From assembly GCA_030247855.1 (NCBI GenBank), contig JAPDRN010000090.1:81348-145347 (forward strand): a DNA stretch of 64,000 nucleotides, written 5' to 3'. Positions 20,673 to 31,257 of this stretch are shown here, piece after piece. The DNA is from Knufia peltigerae (Eukaryota; Ascomycota; Eurotiomycetes; Chaetothyriales; Trichomeriaceae). The translations under genes were made by a program, and so were the position numbers. Under the pieces are notes generated by a model. The model had not been told where the DNA came from, searched no databases, and worked only from the letters and a program-made list of their open reading frames with translations. Within the stretch, counting starts at the first letter, position 1. Each line of letters begins with the position of its first letter.

Positions 20673-21441
20673 AACCGTGAGACAATGGTGGAATGCTCAG
20701 ATGGCGCACGTAGATTAATTTAGGATGATTGAGGAGAATCACCTAGTCAAGCATGAAGAGAGAAGAGGAGGGAAAGATTCCGAATCTCCGTTGGCACATC
20801 TGGCATTCTTATAGTTCTGACTGATTGCCTGCTCAGGGAGGCTGCCGAATCTCCACTGAGAGATTTGGGCGGCATTTGGGGACTGTGGTGATCCAGGTGG
20901 TAGCATGCAACGTCAACCTCGATACATTGCCAATGTCATCGTTGCTGATCGTGATGATATTGAAAATTTCCGGATGGTGGACCGTGGCGCAGTTTTGGGA
21001 TAGACTCTCAAGGCTACGAATGTTCGCTAGCTCATCGTAACCCCTTCCAGAGCGGAAAGCGATGCCCCATAGCTGAGCTGATGCACACCTGAGGCTCGAA
21101 TGGAAGGGATATGAAGGGTAAGGTGGGTAAAATGTGGGATGCTTCAACAGGACATGAGTTGATATCATCCTGTTCAAGCCAAAGTACGAGGCTTGCGCTA
21201 ACCCTAGCCGGACGAAGATCTCTTCCTAATGCAGCGCTATCTACGATTGGCTGATGCATTGACCTCAACCCAGCCGAGAAGGGAAAGTCGATGCCTCGTT
21301 ACCCGCTCCATTCTTTTTCAAGCTTAGTCCTACTGGAAACTTTCGGCTGCAAAGAAAAATTGGGAGAATATGCCTTTGGAATGATTTAGCACATATCAAT
21401 AAAACATCCATTGACGTCCCTATTTGATTGACCGGCGTACA
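20673..21441. promoter_or_regulatory. Divergent promoter, Rds1-like / Zn2Cys6 gene
   Basis: The 769-bp head-to-head intergenic region holds the upstream sequences of both genes. No specific site is called. Confidence 0.35.
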
Positions 21442-23019
21442 ATGGTGGGCAGAGGTGGGCGATCGAAAGCATGCTTGCCTTGTCGGCAACAGCGTGTGAA
21501 ATGCGGTAAGAGGCCTTCCTTTCAGTTTTGACGGAGGCAGAAGACTTATGGTCCTTTGACCCAGACGAATCCAAACCAGAATGTCGTCGATGTCGGAGTC
21601 GAGGGCTGACATGTACTGGCTACCCGGAGGGGCTCGTTTTCATCGAAGAAGCCACGACAGACCGACGATTCGCCACAACACGACTTCACGCCCGGAGAAG
21701 CCTGTCGGGGGACCCTGAACCAATCAGCAATTCGTTGGTTGTCATGAGTACTGATGTTTATTTTGCTTTCCTCTTAAAAGAAACACATGACTCTCCTGGC
21801 GCTTCTCCGTTCGATAGCCGCTGGCCACTTTTTGCAGCAGCTACCATGTCCGAATGCCTCCCACGAGAGTGCCTGGAATGCTTTGCGACATCATATTATG
21901 GACGCAGACAAGGCTCAGATCACATTCAGAGCAGCGGAAGGAAGCTATACACTAAGTGTCTTCGAGCATTGAATAGCTGTCTTCGAGAGCCGGAGTCGTC
22001 AATAGCGAGCGAGACTATCATGTCGATTATCATTCTCACGATATGCGAAGTATGTTCCCCCTCCCTTCTCCTCCCACTTACCACATAACTAACTACAATT
22101 GAAGTATCTCACCGCGACAAGCCCTACAGCCTGGATAGAGCACATGCACGGATTGGCCGCTTACTTTCGCTTCCGAGGCCTTGGAATTTTTCGTCAACCA
22201 CTGGTACTCGAGCTTTTTGAGGCCACTCGATTTTCGATGATCACGGCAGCTGTGGCCACTCGACAAGCTACATTCCTCGCTTTGGATTCATGGAAAACGG
22301 ATCCGTGGAGAGCGGCCGGGCTCAAGAAGACCATGGTGCAATGCTTGATAGATCACGCCGCAGAGATTCCGGCCCTTTACGTCGATTTTATACAGTATTT
22401 GAAAACATCAAGTCCAGTCACGAAAGCGAACATGGCGGCTGTCTTGGAGGTGAATATGGCGAACCTCTTCAAGAAATTTCAAAGTTGGCATCACACGTGG
22501 AAAATGGAAAACGATTCATTCATTCAAGAGGTCACTCTCTCGGTAGAGGAACAAGAATACTTCGGTGTCTCTTCTAAGCTTGCCTTTATCAATATCGACC
22601 ACACGGTTACGGAGATCCACTACCTCCAATCTGTGATAATTCTGCTGGAATTGTGGAAAAAGTTTCGTGGAGTTGCTCCCAGGCTCGCTATGGATGCCCA
22701 GGGCGGACAGAACTGTCACCCAGAAGAGACCAGAGCCGCCAGGTCGGATCATCACCCACCAACAACCTCACTGCATATGGAAGGCCACGCAGCTGCCTTG
22801 GAGATTTGCCGGATAATACTCGGATGTCTTCAACCCTCGGGGAGACTAGCCTATGCGGTTCAATTCATCCTAGCCATTCGAATGGCACTCACTGTCTTTC
22901 GCCAGGAAGATGGAAACTTGCAAGTAACGTGGCTGGAAGGTTGTCTACAAAGAAGCTCGGAAATAAAGCACGGCTGGGACATTGGGAACAATGCCATGCA
23001 ATCCTATCAATTGGCTTGA
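21442..23019 (+). CDS. Zn(II)2Cys6 transcription factor with Fungal_trans_2-like domain
   Basis: About 487 aa in three exons: 21442-21505, 21565-22049 and 22105-23019. The first intron splits the zinc cluster: ACLPCRQQRVKC is in exon 1, and DESKPECRRCRSRGLTC follows in exon 2. The spacing C-x2-C-x6-C-x6-C-x2-C-x6-C is canonical, and such an intron position is common in this family. The C-terminal part (TAWIEHMHGLAAYFRFRG) matches the regulatory domain of DUF3468/Fungal_trans_2 proteins. Length is normal and no disruption is seen. The target is unknown. It could regulate the left-flank metabolic genes or the divergent Rds1-like gene. Confidence 0.88.
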
Positions 23020-23198
23020 CGCCGTAAGACGTACGTATGCATGATACGCACATGTGTGACTTTGATTCTCAGCACCCCGAACCATAATGCCCTTCCTGCA
23101 CCTCTTTCGCCAAGACTTGCGCCTTATTTGAACGGTGCCGAACACAACTACTACGTCTAGAGCACCGCCGCTTTCTACCATGCCCTTCATCAATGATA

Positions 23199-23502
23199 TT
23201 ACCGCCATTTTGGACATTGCGCAATACCATCCCGATCAGGGGGATTAATCGCCATTGAAGCAGCAATACCTCCATCAACTGGTAGATCTGTCCCTGTGAA
23301 CTTGACCACAGACTGAACAATTTCTGCATCACCAACATCTAATCTCACAAAAGCACCTTCACCCAATGCGTGTCGCAGGGTCCTTGGCTAATTATGTATT
23401 GATGCCCGCTATAACAACGTTTGCTCCCTCGCAAGCCAGCACCTTGCACCTAGCGAAGCCAATGCCCGAAGCTCCGCTAGTCACCATGGCTGCTCTATTC
23501 CG
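23199..23502 (-). pseudogene. SDR relic lacking the catalytic core
   Basis: Minus-strand remnant of a short-chain dehydrogenase. The first piece reads RNRAAMVTSGASGIGFA and EGANVVIAGIN (strands 1-2) and then meets a stop. After a frame change comes LGEGAFVRLDVGDAEIVQ (strand 3), fused directly to the C-terminal signature FTGTDLPVDGG and a stop at 23199. The NNAG motif, catalytic Ser and YxxxK are all absent, so roughly the central half of a 250-aa SDR has been deleted. It cannot encode an active enzyme. Confidence 0.75.
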
Positions 23503-24132
23503 CTGAAAGTTCGGGCTCCGTTGATTGGATTCGAGGCCCACGCACCAATATTAATCCGATTCTCGAGGATGATGTCGAACCAGTGCCAGCCATTGTATTC
23601 GAGGCCCGTGTCTACTTGCCGATCCATCCAGGTCACGGATTTCCCAGGTATGAACGTTGACTTCTTTCCCGTCAGCAGCAATCACACCACTGACGCGAGA
23701 GTTGGGAGCGGCCAAAGGTTCACAGGGTATGTACCTCGATAGAACGCCCAGCTCTGCAATGGCAGAGCGACTGCAAGCAAAGCAAAGAATGGGAAAGCTT
23801 AGTAATAGCCATGATGGAGATTGTAGACACTATCTAATATCTTGAGGAGATTTGTAGAACACTCCACATCTGATGTTTTCAAGTTCCTGTTTTCGATTGC
23901 GAGTCTACCTAAGCTCTCGGATGGATCTGGCTCCTTCCGAGGCCGTATGCGAGAGGTTTTATGCTCGACGCCATGCCGAGTTGTACGACCTATAAAGGGA
24001 AAGCCTCCAACCCAGACTGGCCCGGTTTGGATCCCAACCTTCTCTATCGATCTACCCGATCTTCTTGAGCGGTTCATTGTGGTCCTGTTCTGAAGCTGAC
24101 AGACCAAAGACCTCGAGGACTTCAAACCCAAC
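23503..24132. other. Intergenic stretch between two pseudogenes
   Basis: About 630 bp with scattered small open frames on both strands. No family resemblance is seen. Confidence 0.4.
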
Positions 24133-25471
24133 ATGACGGATATTCATTGCGCGCCTCTGGGCAACTCTACCTCACGAGACAAGATACTTCGTCGTGTGCA
24201 GACGTCAGATAGCGTCTTTATGCCTCGCGACCTCTTTGAGATTCTGTAGCTCAATCCTGAACGCAAGGTCGCAGGCGATTTGACCAGAAAGGTAGGCGAG
24301 GAGCTCTTTTGCGGACAATATATATAAGCTGACGCGTTATTGCTTGGACATTAGTTCGGTAATCCCACTCCGCTCTGCCTATTGGGCTTCGTCGTCGCCG
24401 CGACTCCTGTAAGTCTGATTCTTCAAACCCTCATTAGCAATTTGGATTTGCAGGCTTTCGAAACCTTTCTGGTCTCCTTGAAAGAGCTTGTATGTTTCCC
24501 GGCTTCCTAACCATCAATAGTTTTCTTGTGCAAACATGGGTTGGCGAGGAGCAGGAGGCCAAGCAGGAGCTATCATGTAGTCACCTAATCCCTTGAGAAT
24601 GTCCCCGCGTGTAAAGCCATTTTGCTTCACGACTCACTCGCCGCCCCAGCTTCTCCATGACTAGCAGGCTGCTATTATGGTCCAGTTATGATCTTCTTCG
24701 GTGGTATGATCCAAATTATTGGCGGCATCATGGAGTGGATCATTGGCAATACGTTCTCGATGTGCCTCTTTTTCCACCTACGGGACCTTCTTCCTTGCTC
24801 AAGGGACTTCACTCATCCCCTGGTTCGGAGTGGAGATCCACTACACTCTCAACGGGAATAATTTGAAATGGATGTAAGAGCCAGCGTACTTGGCGACCTT
24901 GGGTATGGCCGATTCTACCTTCCTGTTCTTTTTCCAACTTTCCACCGACCCAACTTCGGCAAGACTAATGATGTGGAAATGATGACTAGGTTTCTATTTT
25001 TTCTCTCTCGCAATCTTGACAACAATCTACACCGTGTGCGCCATTCGAACTAACCTCGTCTTCCTCTGTGAATTGTTCGTCCTCATCTTTGCTTTCGGCT
25101 GCTCAACCGGAAGTCTCTGGAACCTTGCTCTGGAAAATCTTGAAACCGCAAAGGACTTAATAAAGTATGATTTTGATAGCAGAGCTCTCTCCCTTAGATT
25201 CGTGTCTTACTGACGCTGAGAACAGGCCGCTGGTACGCTTGTGTTCAGTCTTATAATGGTTGTGTGGTATGTACTTGCCATACAATTATTCGAGGCAGTC
25301 GACTTCCCTGTTGTATTACCAGTGGGAGACCTATCGGGCTTGATCAAGGGAAGGCAGGAGACAATTGTACAGCAAGGGAAACAGGAAGAGGTCAAGGGAG
25401 AGAAGGCTCAGACTCCCCCATTCTCCGCCTATAACGAGTACAACGTACTCGGTATAGTGCCCCCTTTTTGA
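24133..25471 (+). pseudogene. GPR1/FUN34/YaaH-type acetate carrier, degraded
   Basis: Relic of a six-helix plasma-membrane acetate/ammonium-export family protein. Recognisable pieces in order: RRVQTSDSVFMPRDLFEIL, LNPERKVAGDLTRK, the family signature FGNPTPLCLLGF, GWRGAGGQAGAI, MIFFGGMIQIIGGIMEW, IIGNTF, GTSLIPWFGVE, IYTVCAIRTNLVF and a C-terminus with VDFPVVLPVGDLS. Disruptions: TAG at 24247-24249 in the cytosolic N-terminus, an extra base near 24777 between SMCLFFH and YGTFFLAQG, and TAA at 24875-24877. Several intron borders remain usable, so the decay looks recent. Intact members are about 250-300 aa. Confidence 0.8.
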
Positions 25472-25896
25472 CTGCTTAGTCAGCCATCTCAGGCTGGCCT
25501 TGGCAAGGGAAACAATGCACGAAATCTTGTCTCTGTCCTTTACGTCACGACTTTCAGCCTCAATACAAGGATCCCATGAAAAATAGTCGGATCTCGACCA
25601 AAAAAGCAATGATCTCTTCCAGGAACCAGATCTTACCTAGAATTTGGTACCTGCGCAGGGCCAGATCTGTGCTCGTACCATTGAAATCCAAGTGGTTGCA
25701 TGACGGCATGGCTTTTTGTTCCTTCCCTACCTTCAGTATGCATATACAGCACACTCCACCAAAGCTTCCCCCAGTTGTACTTTCTTCTGTTTTATTTCGA
25801 TTAAGCTCGCTCTTGAATCTCGCCTCGTGGTAAGACGGTCACCTTGCCATCGATCACAGCACCCCAAAACATTTGCGTTCAGAAACGTGAGGTAAA
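25472..25896. other. Upstream region of the photolyase gene
   Basis: The 425 bp mark the change from decayed accessory DNA to the conserved core. They presumably hold the photolyase promoter. No specific element is called. Confidence 0.4.
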
Positions 25897-27516
25897 ATGT
25901 CCAAAAGAAACATCCCTGACCACCCTGAAACCAAGCATCCATCTACAAAACGAGCGAAGGAGATCGATGCCAGCACGCCCTACGAAGAGCTTACGAGTCT
26001 TCTTGCCAATCAAGGAAGTCCAAAAGAAACAAGGAACGTGCTCCATTGGTTTCGTAGCAAAGACCTCCGCATTCATGACAACCAAGCCTTACATGCAGCA
26101 TCCAGTCTCGCTAAAGAGTCCAAAGCTCCCTTGATATGCGCCTATGTCAACTGTCCAGCCGAATTTCGATGGCATGGGACCTCGCCCGCGCGGACAGATT
26201 TCATTTGTGAAAACCTCGGGCTTATGCAGACCGAGCTCAAGCAGTTGAACATCCCTCTGGTCTTTCTGGAAGCGAGTGAAAGAGATGAAATCGTGCCGGC
26301 CATCGTAGATTTCATCCGTGAGAACGGTTTCTCGCATGTCTTCGCCAACTACGAGTACGAAATCGACGAGCTGCGTCGCGATATCAATGTTCTCAAGGCA
26401 GGGCCTGACGATTCGTCCAAGGCCTTTCAGATTTCCTTTCACCACGACCAGACCGTTGTCGAACCCGGCACCATGCTCACTGACAACAACAAGCCGATGA
26501 AAATATTCACGCCTTACCACCGTGCCTGGCTCGCCGAAGTCAAGTCCAACCCAGGCCTTTTGGACACCGTGCCCGCGCCGTCCAAGAATCCCGGGGATGT
26601 TTCAGGTGAACTGAAATCCTTTTTCGACAGCAAACCGCCCACTCCTCCCAAGGAGAAACAATTCAAGGATGAATCGGAACGCAAGCGCATCCGCTCTCTG
26701 TGGCCGGCTGGCCATGATGCAGCAGTCGCACGTCTCAACAGTTTCTTGGGCGACAAAATCGAAGACTACGCTACAACCCGCTCCAATCCTGCAAAAGACT
26801 CCACCTCTCGCCTGTCTGCTTACTTTGCGGCCGGTGTGCTCTCCATTCGTGAGACTCTGTCGGCGGTACGTAAAGCAAATAAAGGGTCTGCGGACTTTTC
26901 GCAATCCAGCTCCGGCTCCGGCATAGCATCGTGGGTCCGTGAGCTCGTGTTTCGCGAATTGTACCGCCAAACCACGCTGACGACACCCCACACGGCCATG
27001 AACCTGCCACAGAACCTCAAGTTCGATTTCGTGCATTGGGAAGACGACCAGGAAGGTTACGACCGTTGGGAACAGGGCACGTTAGGTGTACCCTTTGTCG
27101 ATGCGGGCATGCGTCAAATCAAGCACGAAGCTTACATGCACAATCGGCTGCGAATGAACGTCTCCAGCTATCTGTACTGCAACCTGCTGATTGATTACCG
27201 ACGTGGTGAGCGCTACTTCGCCGAGACCTTGATCGACTGGGACTTGAACAACAACACGCAGGGTTGGGAGCCCAGTTACACCGTCTTCAACCCCGTCAGT
27301 CAGGCGGAGAAGAATGATCCAGAGGGAGAATATATTCGAAAATGGGTTCCAGAGTTGAAGGACGTGGAAGGAAAGGCTGTCTTTGACCCGTATCACAGGT
27401 TGTCAAAAGAGGAGTTCGAGAAGCTGGGATATCCCGCCCCGTACGTGGACTGGCATGAGACCAAACAAAGGGCGATTGAGAGGTTCAAGTCAGATATGAA
27501 AGATGCCGATCCCTGA
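25897..27516 (+). CDS. Class I photolyase/cryptochrome-family protein with altered FAD motif
   Basis: Intronless 539-aa protein of the CPD-photolyase family, which repairs UV dimers in nucleus or mitochondrion using FAD. The N-terminal photolyase domain starts at VLHWFRSKDLRIHDN. A basic HPSTKRAK stretch before it may be a nuclear signal. The FAD-binding domain shows SRLSAYFAAGVLSIRE, WVRELVFRELYRQ, GVPFVDAGMRQI, MHNRLRMNVSSYL and RRGERYF. The usually most conserved FAD motif (NNGGWQW..STG..PYFRIFNP) is replaced by NNTQGWEPSYTVFNP, about ten residues shorter and without the second Trp. Downstream PEGEYIRKWVPEL is normal. There is no sign of a frameshift, so it may be a divergent subfamily. 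Confidence 0.85.
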   Translation: MSKRNIPDHPETKHPSTKRAKEIDASTPYEELTSLLANQGSPKETRNVLHWFRSKDLRIHDNQALHAASSLAKESKAPLICAYVNCPAEFRWHGTSPARTDFICENLGLMQTELKQLNIPLVFLEASERDEIVPAIVDFIRENGFSHVFANYEYEIDELRRDINVLKAGPDDSSKAFQISFHHDQTVVEPGTMLTDNNKPMKIFTPYHRAWLAEVKSNPGLLDTVPAPSKNPGDVSGELKSFFDSKPPTPPKEKQFKDESERKRIRSLWPAGHDAAVARLNSFLGDKIEDYATTRSNPAKDSTSRLSAYFAAGVLSIRETLSAVRKANKGSADFSQSSSGSGIASWVRELVFRELYRQTTLTTPHTAMNLPQNLKFDFVHWEDDQEGYDRWEQGTLGVPFVDAGMRQIKHEAYMHNRLRMNVSSYLYCNLLIDYRRGERYFAETLIDWDLNNNTQGWEPSYTVFNPVSQAEKNDPEGEYIRKWVPELKDVEGKAVFDPYHRLSKEEFEKLGYPAPYVDWHETKQRAIERFKSDMKDADP

Positions 27517-28202
27517 GGGATGTGGCCGGACTCGCCCATCACTGTACGGGCTGTATACTCCATGCATGCTCACAAGTTTTGCTATACTGACAAGGCTGTT
27601 GGATCTGAAACGGACGCACATGTACATCGACATTTTCGATATCGGGACTGCTTCATGAAGTACCTCCTCGATATTGCTCGAGTCTTAACCCTGCATAGAA
27701 TTTATGCCATCTCCACCTCCTTTAACATCTTCCGCTCTTCTATCTATACGTGGCTGTGTTGACGTATTGACGAATTTGCCGCGGTGGGATTGTTTGTTTT
27801 CACGTCAACAAACTTGCGACTGAACTTTTTGACGACAGTCACTGCCAGGAACATATCATTCAAGACAATGAGAACGCACGGCAACATTCTCACTCAACAG
27901 GTCAATAGGTTTCACGTGTGCCAGAGAAATATCAGTGAATTTCAACGTCCATTCCAGTGATTCCACATCGTTTCACCATTGCCAGTGAAGTGGAAGCACG
28001 GCAGAATCCCAAGCGGTGATGGAGGCTCCCGGCGAGAGACCACATCCGCCCTGCCATCAACCGTCTCGACCGCCTTTCACCAAAATTGAATGCCTCGTTA
28101 TTAACGTCACCTCACAACGCGTTTCTCGTTAGCGCGTTTTCCCTTGCTGCCGCCCTCCTGTTGTTGTTGCCCCAAGGTGTCGTATTTCAATCCTGCCTTA
28201 CC
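27517..28202. other. Intergenic stretch between photolyase and RING genes
   Basis: 686 bp. The frame of the RING gene is open upstream to a TTG at 28086, but the first ATG is at 28203. A pyrimidine-rich run just before this ATG is a plausible leader. No gene is seen. Confidence 0.45.
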
Positions 28203-29996
28203 ATGTCCTTTCCCTCTCTTCCTTCCTCCCCTCCTCCCTCAACCACCAACACCCTCCGCGACCAACTCTTGGATTTGGATAGAGAGGGGCAGGCCCTCAA
28301 GCTCAAACAGAGCAAACTCGAACGCCGGCTCAGGGCCGTGAGGAAGTTGATAGCCAAAAATATAAACGACACCCGCGTCAAGATGAAGGAGTTTGACGCC
28401 AACTTGGCATCCCAACAGGCCGTCAAGCCATTCGAAGCTTTCTTCGAGGACCTCGACAACGTTGAGGCGATCGTCGAGGGTCTTTGGCACCAGTTACAGG
28501 GCAACGCGGCGTTGAGGATCGCCGTGCACGCCATTGCCAATGGCCGTGGTTCGGCTGACCACATGGTCAGAGTGGCGGCGGCTCTGATGACTGAGTTGGT
28601 GGGCGATGCCACTCAGGTCATCCAAGACATTGCGGCGAGAGCGCAGCAGCGCGTCAATCGCAACGGCGAAGACGACAACGTCGACGATGACAACGATGAC
28701 AACCTTGATCCTCAACTCGTTGACGCCACGTCAACTTCCGATGACAACCCGGCCTTCCTTCATGAGCGAGTCATCAGAGAACCATCACTTCCCAACGCCA
28801 TGTCTTCCTCTCACCATCAACATCGCCTCACCTCTCCCAGCATCAAGAGTGAAGACGTCAGCGACCATCAGCCGACCCCGAGTCGAGCAACTCCCAACAT
28901 GTATGCATCTCAATCAAACAACAGCAGCAGCAGCAGACCACCACCCGCCACACAGTACAGCTCTGCAAACATATTCGCTCAACCACCCTCGGTCGCCACA
29001 GGAGCCATGTATGCGCCTGCGCCAGGATCTGCTGCTACAGCCGCAACTGCATCTGCACCCGCAAACATGCCCACTGCTACCTTGTCATCGTCTGGAAACA
29101 TTCTCAACAGGACTCCAAAACCACCAACAACAACTGCTGTCCAAACTCCGCCTACTCAAGCAACAACAGTGGCAGCACGACCTGTCCAAGTTCCAGGCGC
29201 CAGTTCCAGATTTCTTCGTCTTGAAAGTGCATTCCCTGGTCTTCTCGACAGCATCAACAGCCGTCCGACACCTGCAAAGAAGCGCCCTGCACCACCTTCC
29301 GAGCCTACTCCACCACCTCCTGAGCGACCAGCCACACCTGCTCGAGCCATCAAAAGAAACAAGACAGCCAAAGAACAGAGTAAGCTTCAAACACCCTTCT
29401 ACACATCATTCTATTTCTTGTTCTTCCTCTTTTGCCATGAAATACAATTGTCAGTCACAAAATCCTTTGACTAACCAAACTACCCCAACACAGTCATGCA
29501 ACCTGCATTTGTCGAATTTCTCACCAAAGTCCAACAACTCCACCAGGCCGGCAAGACCATCTCTCGTACTCTCCAATGCTCCAAGTGTCAAAACGTTCGT
29601 CGCGACGTGCGTGTCCTCTCCTGCCTCCACCTCTACTGCCACAAGTGTATCATCGCCTTACGCAACGAGGCTTCTGCAGGTGACGCGCTCACTGGTTTCA
29701 AGGCATCCTGCGCTGTGGGCGACTGCAAGGGTTCCGTGAGTGGCAAAACTTCAGTCATCGACGGTGACATAATCGACTTTCTCAACTGGTACGACACCCA
29801 AGATGCCGCGATTGGAGACTTCCCGTGCCAAATCCAGGTCATGAAACTCGCATTCGACAAGACTCCCGACGACGACGACGTTCGGGTCAAGAAGCAGGCC
29901 GTCGAAAAAGAAGTCGGTGATGCCCAGATGAATGGAGAGACCGATACGCCTGTTGATTTGGTCAAGCTTGTGAGGCTGATTAGAAAGCCGTTTTGA
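28203..29996 (+). CDS. RING-type zinc-finger protein with coiled coil and disordered middle
   Basis: About 559 aa. Exons are 28203-29379 and 29494-29996. After a Ser/Pro-rich start comes a coiled coil at about residues 18-75 (LRDQLLDLDREGQALKLKQ onward). A helical part, an acidic DDNVDDDNDDN run and a long low-complexity Ser/Thr/Pro/Gln region follow, with a short poly-Ser tract from AGC repeats. The C-terminal exon encodes a RING-like set: CSKC, x11, C-x-H, x2, CHKC, x20, C-x4-C. The last pair spacing (x4) is wider than the usual x2. It could be an E3 ubiquitin ligase; the partner and process are unknown. ATG 28203 is chosen because the upstream part of the frame has no ATG. Confidence 0.75.
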
Positions 29997-30557
29997 TTTG
30001 ATTTGCATGCACAGCGAATGTCGCGAATTGCGAAAAAAGCAAACAGCAGAGCAGAGTGCAAAAAGTGCAATGCAATCAATCACACATCTTATCATAACAA
30101 CCAAACGAAAACCCCCATGTGAAAAGAAAAGCTTCCACGCCGGAAAACATGGGCTGCAGGTGAACATGTCTTTGGTATCCTCACAATAGGAAGAGAGATA
30201 CAAAGAACTTACACATCATCATATCACAACACAACCTGACCAAAACAAATCCCTTTTGCCTTGCCAGTTAGTTTGCTGAGACGGAATGATATGAAGAAAC
30301 CCCAAAAAGGAAAGGAAACACAGACCAGAACTATGAGGACGCATGGTCTTTTTTTCCTCCTTCTTCCACAAAGACAGGGCGGAAACGATGACGGATGCAT
30401 TGGCGCTCACACAAAAAAAGGGTTTGATCCTTGGACAAACATGGACACTTTCGAATCCTGGATCATGTATGATTTGGAACATTGAGAGACACACACATCC
30501 ACAGTCACAGAGACCCAAGAGCGAGAAAGGGAGAAAGGGAGACTCAGAAGTGACAAC
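29997..30557. other. 3' region of the RING gene
   Basis: The 560 bp are A-rich near the RING stop and probably hold its 3' UTR. No coding signal is seen. Confidence 0.45.
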
Positions 30558-30843
30558 TTACTTTCCTGCTTGTTTTTTGCCCTTTTTGCGAATGATACCA
30601 GGAGAGCAATTTGGGCACAACGTGTGTTTTTCCCTCAAACCTGGAAATAGATGAGATCAGCCGAAATGAGACGAGACGAAAGGAATACTCATCCAAAAAA
30701 TTGTCAAACTGCAAACCGTTGATAGAATCCTCACGAATAGAAGTATGGAGGGTCCAAAATTGAGATTCTGATTTGCATACCAGTCTTTCCTTTCGAGTTT
30801 CCTTCCCTTTCCAAAGTGATAGTATCATATCCTCCGGGATAAT
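30558..30843 (-). CDS. Possible small spliced gene, 3' part only
   Basis: Two exons fit together on the minus strand: 30843-30781 and 30640-30558, with a GTATGC..CCAG intron. The upstream acceptor TTTTTTTAG is preceded by a TGCTAAC branch site at normal distance. The joined frame reads PGGYDTITLEREGNSKGKTG, then LREKHTLCPNCSPGIIRKKG, and ends in a basic tail and stop. Two Cys in CPNC could bind metal. The 5' exon could not be placed, and I do not recognise the family. A small ribosomal or RNA-associated protein is imaginable from the basic C-terminus, but that is a guess. Confidence 0.35.
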
Positions 30844-31257
30844 CTAAAAAAAGAGCCCATGTTGAATTGTTGGTTAGCAGTATGATCGGCAAGGTCGCTT
30901 CGATTTCTTCCTTCACCGCCCGTCCACCCCCTGACATCGAAATCGCCAGGCTGGAATTTGGGTTGAGATTACAGACTTGGAAACCCCAAGCAGAGTGTAT
31001 AGAGTCTCAAGTAGACGCCGGCGAACTTGGGAAAGCTTTCGACGTTCTCATCATCCGCCATGGACCGATATGAAGATTTTTCTACCTACCTGAATCTAAA
31101 AAAGCGTTTCCGTACAATGTGTGCAATGTACACAGTCATATTTTTACATTCTCTCTTGCACTTGTTCTCGCTGTGTATGTGACCACGGAGAGGTATCTTT
31201 CCTCCCCCTCCCCGGGTACCTATCGAACGAAGGGCCGCGGGAAACGGTCCGCCCTCC
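30844..31257. other. Region upstream of the small spliced ORF
   Basis: It should contain the missing first exon of that ORF if the ORF is real, plus the 3' UTR of the bS21m gene. ATG candidates on the minus strand occur near 31060, but none joins convincingly. Confidence 0.35.
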
